Source of the DNA: Calonectria ilicicola
Lineage: Eukaryota > Ascomycota > Sordariomycetes > Hypocreales > Nectriaceae
NCBI GenBank assembly: GCA_020809705.1
Contig: CP085825.1
Location: 2,852,001-2,916,000 of the forward strand
DNA: 64,000 bases
Direction of reading: 5' to 3'
The notes under the pieces are model-generated. The model searched no databases, was not told the origin of the DNA, and saw only the letters and a list, made by a program, of their open reading frames with translations. The position numbers and the translations under genes are program-made. Shown here piece by piece: positions 58,926 to 64,000 of the stretch (position 1 is its first letter; every line of letters begins with the position of its first letter).

Positions 58926-61006
58926 TGCCGATGTGGCTGTGCGGCGTCCACAGCTTTTAAAAACGAATGGTCGGGGCAGGGCTCTTTCCCTTGCTCCAAG
59001 CTGGCTCCAGCTTTGGCTGGGATATATGCTTTTGAGACCTGTACCCTCAAGAATACCCTGTCGGATTATGCCCATGACTGCTGGGCAGTCTTACCAATTG
59101 AGGGTTGCAGAATTTCTCTGCCAGACAGGCCTCTCTCCCTTGTGGATCGGTCAGACATGGTGAGCATGTCGTTTTTAGCGGCGCATTCCGATATAAATCC
59201 CTACTTCCTACTACTGAACCAACTGTACGGAGAGTTGTTGGGGGGCTCGTCATCAGTATCAAATTATGAGAGACTGCTGTTGGTTGCGATGAAACTCTCT
59301 TAGTGCTAGGATTTCGTCGCTTGGGTCTAAGCCCGCCGCACCTGCCAGCATCTAAGCGCTTTGAATGAGATTTGACAGGGGCGCCTGCAGGATACATTTC
59401 ACACCGGCCCTAGCCGCCGTCATCTTGCGTAACCGCTCATAAAAAGCTGGGAACGGGGCCTAGGCTCCTGGATTCGGGCCTTCAGCTCCGCGCCCGTGCA
59501 ACCCTGTCATGGCGCTGATCATCGGATGTTACAGGTGCTGCCTACGCAGCTCGGTGTTGGGCTGTGAAAAACTGAATAATATACATATGGTCATTGACAC
59601 CAGAATCACACATGTGCTTTGGAAAAGACGGCAATCTTTGCCCGATCGACTGCAAAATTTCGGGCAAGATGATGCTGCCTGATGGAAAATCAGGTCCTCG
59701 ACTCTTGGGGGCAAATGCCTTCAGATGCTGAATGGAGAGTGGGGATTGGAGGGTTGTAATAGCATGGTACGTATGATTTCTGTTGGTGGAATGGAGAGAT
59801 AAGTGCATACACTTGGTCAAGGGCTTTTTTTCTCATAAAAAGGAAAAAAAAAACGTCTTTTGTTGAAGCAATTATTAGCAATTTTTATGCTCGGCTCGCC
59901 TGATGAGGCTAGCCAGCGAAGATCTCGGTTCGGATGACCAAGCCCATGAGTTTAAGCCGGGGCCCATGTATATTAAAGGAGTGTGTTTTTGGAAAAATGG
60001 TCGGTAATATGGAGTAAAAAAATAATGAGTGTGTTTTATTCAAATTGGCCTATAATTCTGAGATAGTAATACCACATGATGATGTTCTAGACTATAACTA
60101 TCATTGAGCTACCAGAATCTTTGTTTTCTTTGGAAGCTCTCTTCTCCAAAGGGAGGCTCTGTTTTTCAATTTCCAGGGCAATATTTTACTACTTCCTAAG
60201 GTAGCTGAAGATCTTTCAGTGAACAAATGTGCCCAGGCTGATAAGAAGAGCAGCTTTCAAACTGAGTGGCAGGATTGTACAGTACCTGATCCATTGCCAT
60301 TGGCAAGTATTCACACTGAGATTTAATTGGGCTTATGTGTCTTTATCTTCAGGAGCAAAAGGAAAACATCTGCCATTTTTAATGATTTCCTGCTCGTAGT
60401 GCTATTCTCGTTCACTGATTCACAATCTTTAGATGATGGGCTTCTTCCAACTCATGCGATTAACCCGCCGTAAAACCTAAGTCCTTTGGCCCATCCAATA
60501 CTTCCATTCACGAACCACAAGGATAGACAAAAGCTATCATGATATTTTGACTTTCGCGGGCAGTCGGGTGGTCGGAGCATGCCGCAATCTTCTCCAACGC
60601 CGAACGGCTTGTATGAGGCAATATCCAGTGTTTTGAGTATGGTCATGTAACTGGTGCAAGACCCTAAAGTTGACAGGGCCTCGCTCGTACTTTGCAATCG
60701 TATAAAAACCCGACAAAGGCAGTGAATACATAGTTTTTGGGATTGAACACAGCGGCGCTGCGACATAGATTGATGTACAGTTCTACAAAAGAAAGGTGCT
60801 CGCAGAGGTCAAGCATCGAGGTCTCGGCGAGACTGGATATCCCTATTTCTCCCAAGAGGACAACTTCAAATGGCCTCCATTTGGCCCTTCCCAGGCGTGC
60901 TTGAGCCGGGGGTAGGCCAAGTCTATCTATAACCCACTCGTGACATCCATCCACCTCATCTTTTTCTCATTCATCAGCAACACTCACTCCATGGCATTAA
61001 AGTCGC
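58926..61006. other. Convergent spacer LaeA-like gene / ATP20
   Basis: These 2.1 kb between two 3' ends are AT-rich, especially 59820-60400. A minus-strand frame at 60664-60954 looks protein-like but begins only at GTG and abuts the ATP20 3' end. No recognised gene, RNA or repeat was seen. Confidence 0.5.
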
Positions 61007-61708
61007 TTAGTGGTGCGACGAAACCTCACCGCGGTAGCCAATCAGCTTGAATCGGCCAATTATCTCACCAACAGTGAAGAAACCCAGGAGCTCAGCAGCG
61101 ACAACACCACCGGCGGCAATCTGAGTAGCACCGATATTTCGGGCCTGCTGGATGAGGTTCTGGGAGGACTTGAGGATGGTGCGGTTCTGGATGGACTTAA
61201 CGAGGCCCTCGTAGTAGGTCTGGAAGGTAGCGACAGAGCTGGTTTGCGGGTTAGCACCATGTTCCGTCGATCCGGGTTGATATCAGTTGAGGGGGAGGAG
61301 GGGGGCTTACGGAGGGCTCATGGCACGACCCTGGAAGACAATCTTGCCAACCTCGAGACCGACCTTGGAGTAGTAGACGACGAAGGGAACCTGTCCTATT
61401 CAATTTGTCAGCACTTCCTATCTGGAGACGCTCTGTGCTGTAATCCCAAACGTACGCTCGATGAGGCCGAAGATCTTGGCGGTTGGGCCGCCAACCTTGC
61501 TGAGGGCATTCAAGGCATTGACGGCACCCTTGGCAGCGCCGGCGACGGCAGGACCTGCGGCGGCGGTGACGCGCGAGAGACTCTCCTTTGCCTTAGCTGC
61601 GGTATCCTTGGCGGCCTCGGTGGCCTTGGAGGCGGCGGTGCTCTCGAAGCGGCGGGCGGCCAAGCGCAGGGCCGGGGAGCGGAGCATGGGACGAGCGAGG
61701 GACTGCAT
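61007..61708 (-). CDS. ATP20: Mitochondrial ATP synthase subunit g
   Basis: Exons on the minus strand are 61708-61456, 61395-61311 and 61238-61007, giving 189 aa. The N-terminus MQSLARPMLRSPALRLAARR is Arg-rich, lacks acidic residues and is followed by FES, a typical mitochondrial presequence with cleavage nearby. An Ala/Lys-rich helix follows, then VPFVVYYSKVGLEVGK and ATFQTYYEGLVKSIQN. Next comes the membrane helix GATQIAAGGVVAAELLGFF with its GxxxG-like small-residue face and the final EIIGRFKLIGYRG. This single-pass Fo subunit helps dimerise ATP synthase and shape cristae, together with subunit e. A CCAAT motif lies upstream at 62015-62019 (plus orientation), about 310 bp from the start. 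It is transcribed in the same direction as lad1. Confidence 0.95.
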
Positions 61709-62014
61709 GGTGACGGCGGGCGGAGGCAGGTACCAGGAGGGAGTGAGAGGGCCTCGCAGGATCGAATTCGGAGCTCCGGGGGGTGATGGGACCGACGGTG
61801 GGTGGTCAATTGATGGCGTGGAAGCTGGTTGGGATCGTGGGCGAGGTCGACTGAGGGAGAAAAAAAGCTCGGGTGAAGTCGCAAGGTGTTGTGGTTGGAG
61901 CCGAAGGACGGATGAGGCTAGTCCTGATTTGGAAGCACTCTGTACCTGGGCGCCTGGGCGAACGGACGGCAGCTACGGGTAGGGTGTAGGGTCCAACCTG
62001 CCATTTCACTCTGA

Positions 62015-62019
62015 CCAAT
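62015..62019 (+). promoter_or_regulatory. CCAAT motif upstream of ATP20
   Basis: A CCAAT pentamer lies about 310 bp upstream of the ATP20 start. The Hap complex binds CCAAT in fungal respiratory genes (family knowledge). A single pentamer is weak evidence. Confidence 0.3.
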
Positions 62020-62037
62020 GACATGGGGCATAATACA

Positions 62038-62088
62038 TCAAATCAAAATCAAAATCGAAATCGAAATCGAAATCGAAATCGAAATCGA
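62038..62088. repeat. (AAATCR)n hexanucleotide repeat
   Basis: Two AAATCA units are followed by six AAATCG units, ending in AGATGG. The array lies about 330-380 bp upstream of ATP20 and about 200 bp beyond the lad1 stop. The ordered change from A to G variants suggests expansion of the AAATCG unit. Confidence 0.95.
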
Positions 62089-62288
62089 GATGGAATTTTC
62101 AACCTATGTTTGCATTTCTCTATATTCCTAGATAAGGATGCCTGCCATGAGGTTACGTTATCGAGGCCAGCAGCAACCTCCACCAATGTACCTACTCCAA
62201 AACCATTCACTAATCACCCAGTTACGCCAAATACAACCATCCGTGTGCATCCCATCCATCACCACTCCCGGGCTTCTATTCAGCGCCT

Positions 62289-63479
62289 CTAATCCAGGCT
62301 TTGGATCATGACCTTGATGGCGCCGCTCTTAGGGTCTGCTGAAGTATTAAAGGCCTCTAGCGCGTCCTCTAGTTTGAATCGGTGGGTGACGAGCTTAGAC
62401 AGGTCAATGACGCCGCTCTCCACGAGGCGGATGGCCCTGGGCCAGGTGTTGGAATATCTATACTGCAGCTGAATATCAACTTCCCGGACGCTGGCACGCA
62501 TAAAAGGAATGTTGATTTCATTCTTGCCCACGCCGATAATGAAAACCTTCCCGCCAAACTTGACGGCCCAAATGGCGGCAGCAATGCTGCTCTCCACACC
62601 GGTGCACTCCATTGCAAGGGTTGGCTCTACGCCACCAAAGCTCTTGACAATGGCTTTGGCACCTTCTTCGGCGGACGTCCTCTCAACCTTGTGAGTGATG
62701 ACTCGAGGGCAAAGCTCCTTGGCAAATGCTAGTCTGCTCTCCGAGATGTCAGTGATGACAATGGGGGCGGCGCCAGCAGCTGCGCAGCAGAGAAGGGTGA
62801 TCAAGCCAATGGGGCCGGCACCGCAGATAAGAACAGGGTCACCAAGGGTAATCTTGGCCCTTTGCATGCCAGCAAGGGCTACACTTAGGGGCTCAAGCAT
62901 GGCTCCGTTCTCATATGACATGTTGCCGATTTTATGGCACCAGACGGCGGGGTGGTTGATGTATCGTCGAAGCATGCCAGGGACAGGAGGGGTCGACAGA
63001 AACTCGACCGTCTCGCAACCATTGTATCGACCGGTTAAGCATGGCTCGCAGTGCCCGCAAGGGATGTTGGGCTCGACAGCGACTCGGTCGCCGACCCTGA
63101 AGTCTGTCACGGATGGGTGCACAGCAATGATCTCGCCAGCAGATTCATGACCCAGGATATGGTCATCCTCGACGATCATGGGACCAATGCAGCCAGCATG
63201 CCAGAAATGAACATCAGAGCTGGAGAGGGTCAGTCGCGAAACAGACAACGATTAGCCTCTAGGAATCATGACAACTCACCCGCAAATTCCGGTGCTTCGA
63301 ATGGCCACGGAAACCTCGCCAGGCTTCAAGTCAGTACCAGCCTTGACGCTTTCAACGCTGGGCTCGGCAGGGGATAGCCACAAATCATGCTTGGGGTTGG
63401 TGTAAACTCCAATGTTGGGCTTCAACGACAGCTTGATGTCAGCCGCCTCGCCGGAGGCATCAGTTGCAGAGGGGCTCAT
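62289..63479 (-). CDS. lad1: L-arabinitol 4-dehydrogenase (NAD-dependent, zinc MDR)
   Basis: Exons on the minus strand are 63479-63280 and 63219-62289, giving 376 aa, slightly longer than the roughly 360-residue family norm because of the N-terminal extension. Catalytic zinc ligands are in STGICGSDVHFW (Cys), LGHESAGE (His, Glu) and the downstream Glu of [11 protein letters not shown]. The structural zinc site is [16 protein letters not shown] with four Cys. The Rossmann motif is ICGAGPIGL; the second strand ends TDISESRL, an Asp consistent with NAD rather than [23 protein letters not shown] is the family signature region that separates LAD from xylitol and sorbitol dehydrogenases. The enzyme oxidises L-arabinitol to L-xylulose in fungal pentose catabolism, in the cytosol. 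The only intron splits the Gly codon of GICGSD. Confidence 0.95.
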
Positions 63480-63515
63480 GATTGAGGGGATGGATCTGGC
63501 GGTGGTCAGGGTTGC

Positions 63516-63521
63516 TTAGCC
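63516..63521 (-). promoter_or_regulatory. GGCTAA core, possible XlnR-type site
   Basis: GGCTAA on the minus strand lies about 37 bp before the lad1 ATG. It matches the core bound by XlnR/Xyr1-type activators of pentose genes. The site would be inside the leader if the TATA box is used, so it may be chance. Confidence 0.25.
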
Positions 63522-63620
63522 TTTACTTGCTGCTGCCCCAAGTCAACGGATCTTCAAGCGGTCAGGAACAGCAATCGAAAGGAGGAATGTCCGGTCAGCT
63601 GGGGCGAGGGCCCCCGATCT

Positions 63621-63627
63621 CTTTATA
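63621..63627 (-). promoter_or_regulatory. TATA box of lad1
   Basis: TATAAAG on the minus strand lies about 145 bp upstream of the lad1 ATG, a plausible TATA box giving a leader of roughly 110 nt. Confidence 0.45.
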
Positions 63628-64000
63628 CGATGTCCATATCGGAGAAATTTTGGAGGTCATGCGCTCTCCCATCGGGATATGTTTGGTTGCATGCGAATCT
63701 GGATTCCCCCACGTAGCCCAGGGTTGAAGAGCAGCTCTCCCACTTGGTGGTAATGTGGGGTTGCCTCAAAGTGGATGGATGGGTCTTGGTTCGGAGGCGG
63801 AGGTTGGACAACCGATGCATCTTAACTCCCGCACCAATCACAAGGCCGTCCGCCCGGAGCCCTCGAGACGCGCGATCCCATGGTGCCAGTCAAACGGAGT
63901 CGTGGCACCTCCAGAAGACGGCAATTTTATGTGGCTCATGCGCATCGAGAGCACCGCCGATCTGTGCTGTGCCCTAACGGGCAACGCATGCCTCTGCTCG

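Larger units (their letters stand above)
61709..62288. other. Intergenic region lad1 3' end / ATP20 promoter
   Basis: These 580 bp hold the ATP20 promoter and the lad1 3' flank. They contain the hexanucleotide array at 62038-62088 and one CCAAT motif. No gene was seen. Confidence 0.6.
63480..64000. other. lad1 promoter region (to window end)
   Basis: On the minus strand there is a TATAAAG box (63621-63627), a GGCTAA core (63516-63521), and GTGGGG-type CreA-like elements near 63706-63711 and 63750. No gene is supported up to the window end. Confidence 0.5.

Noticed and set aside
60664..60954. 96-codon minus-strand frame next to ATP20
   Set aside because: The composition is protein-like, but it starts at GTG, lies where the ATP20 3' untranslated region should be, and matches no family I know.

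Overview
The window looks like nuclear chromosomal DNA of a filamentous ascomycete, most likely a Sordariomycete and plausibly Hypocreales. Genes sit on both strands and are interrupted by many short introns (about 48-98 nt) with GTRNGT donors and CTAAC/CTAAT-type branch sites. The proteins best match filamentous-fungal families, including an L-arabinitol 4-dehydrogenase, a LaeA-like methyltransferase, a split-finger Sfp1 factor and a large ABC-C transporter. I saw no tRNA, rRNA, CRISPR array, intact transposon or telomere repeat.

Layout from left to right. The end of an AAA ATPase gene (1-273, +) converges on a five-exon ABC-C transporter (873-5745, -). A gene-poor 6.7 kb follows. Next come CAF-1 subunit CAC2 (12447-14770, +) and peroxin PEX13 (17566-18967, +). 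PEX13 converges on tRNA-dihydrouridine synthase DUS3 (19596-21943, -), which is divergent from a six-blade kelch protein (23303-24814, +). Respiratory supercomplex factor RCF2 lies at 25434-26212 (-). A 9.5 kb gene-poor stretch leads to the SFP1-type zinc-finger factor (35682-38234, +). The Ral2-type kelch-BTB protein (40145-42552, -) is divergent from CDC20 (43300-45105, +), followed by TFIIA large subunit TOA1 (46343-48152, +). A second 9.5 kb gene-poor stretch leads to the LaeA-like methyltransferase (57680-58925, +). Last are ATP synthase subunit g (61007-61708, -) and L-arabinitol dehydrogenase lad1 (62289-63479, -).

Most genes are core housekeeping functions: replication-coupled chromatin assembly, peroxisome import, tRNA modification, respiration, mitotic exit, transcription initiation and growth control. 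The more niche-related genes are the ABC-C pump, the LaeA-like methyltransferase and lad1. They do not form a biosynthetic cluster. Reconstructed exons were joined by checking reading phase at every splice junction, and all totals are whole codons.

The two 9.5 kb gene-poor stretches are large for a fungus of this gene density, and each ends at a regulatory gene (SFP1 and the LaeA-like gene). I found no convincing new multi-gene system. The most useful leads are the LaeA-like gene with its long leader, a 60-nt frame-preserving intron in DUS3, and the unexplained gene-poor blocks.
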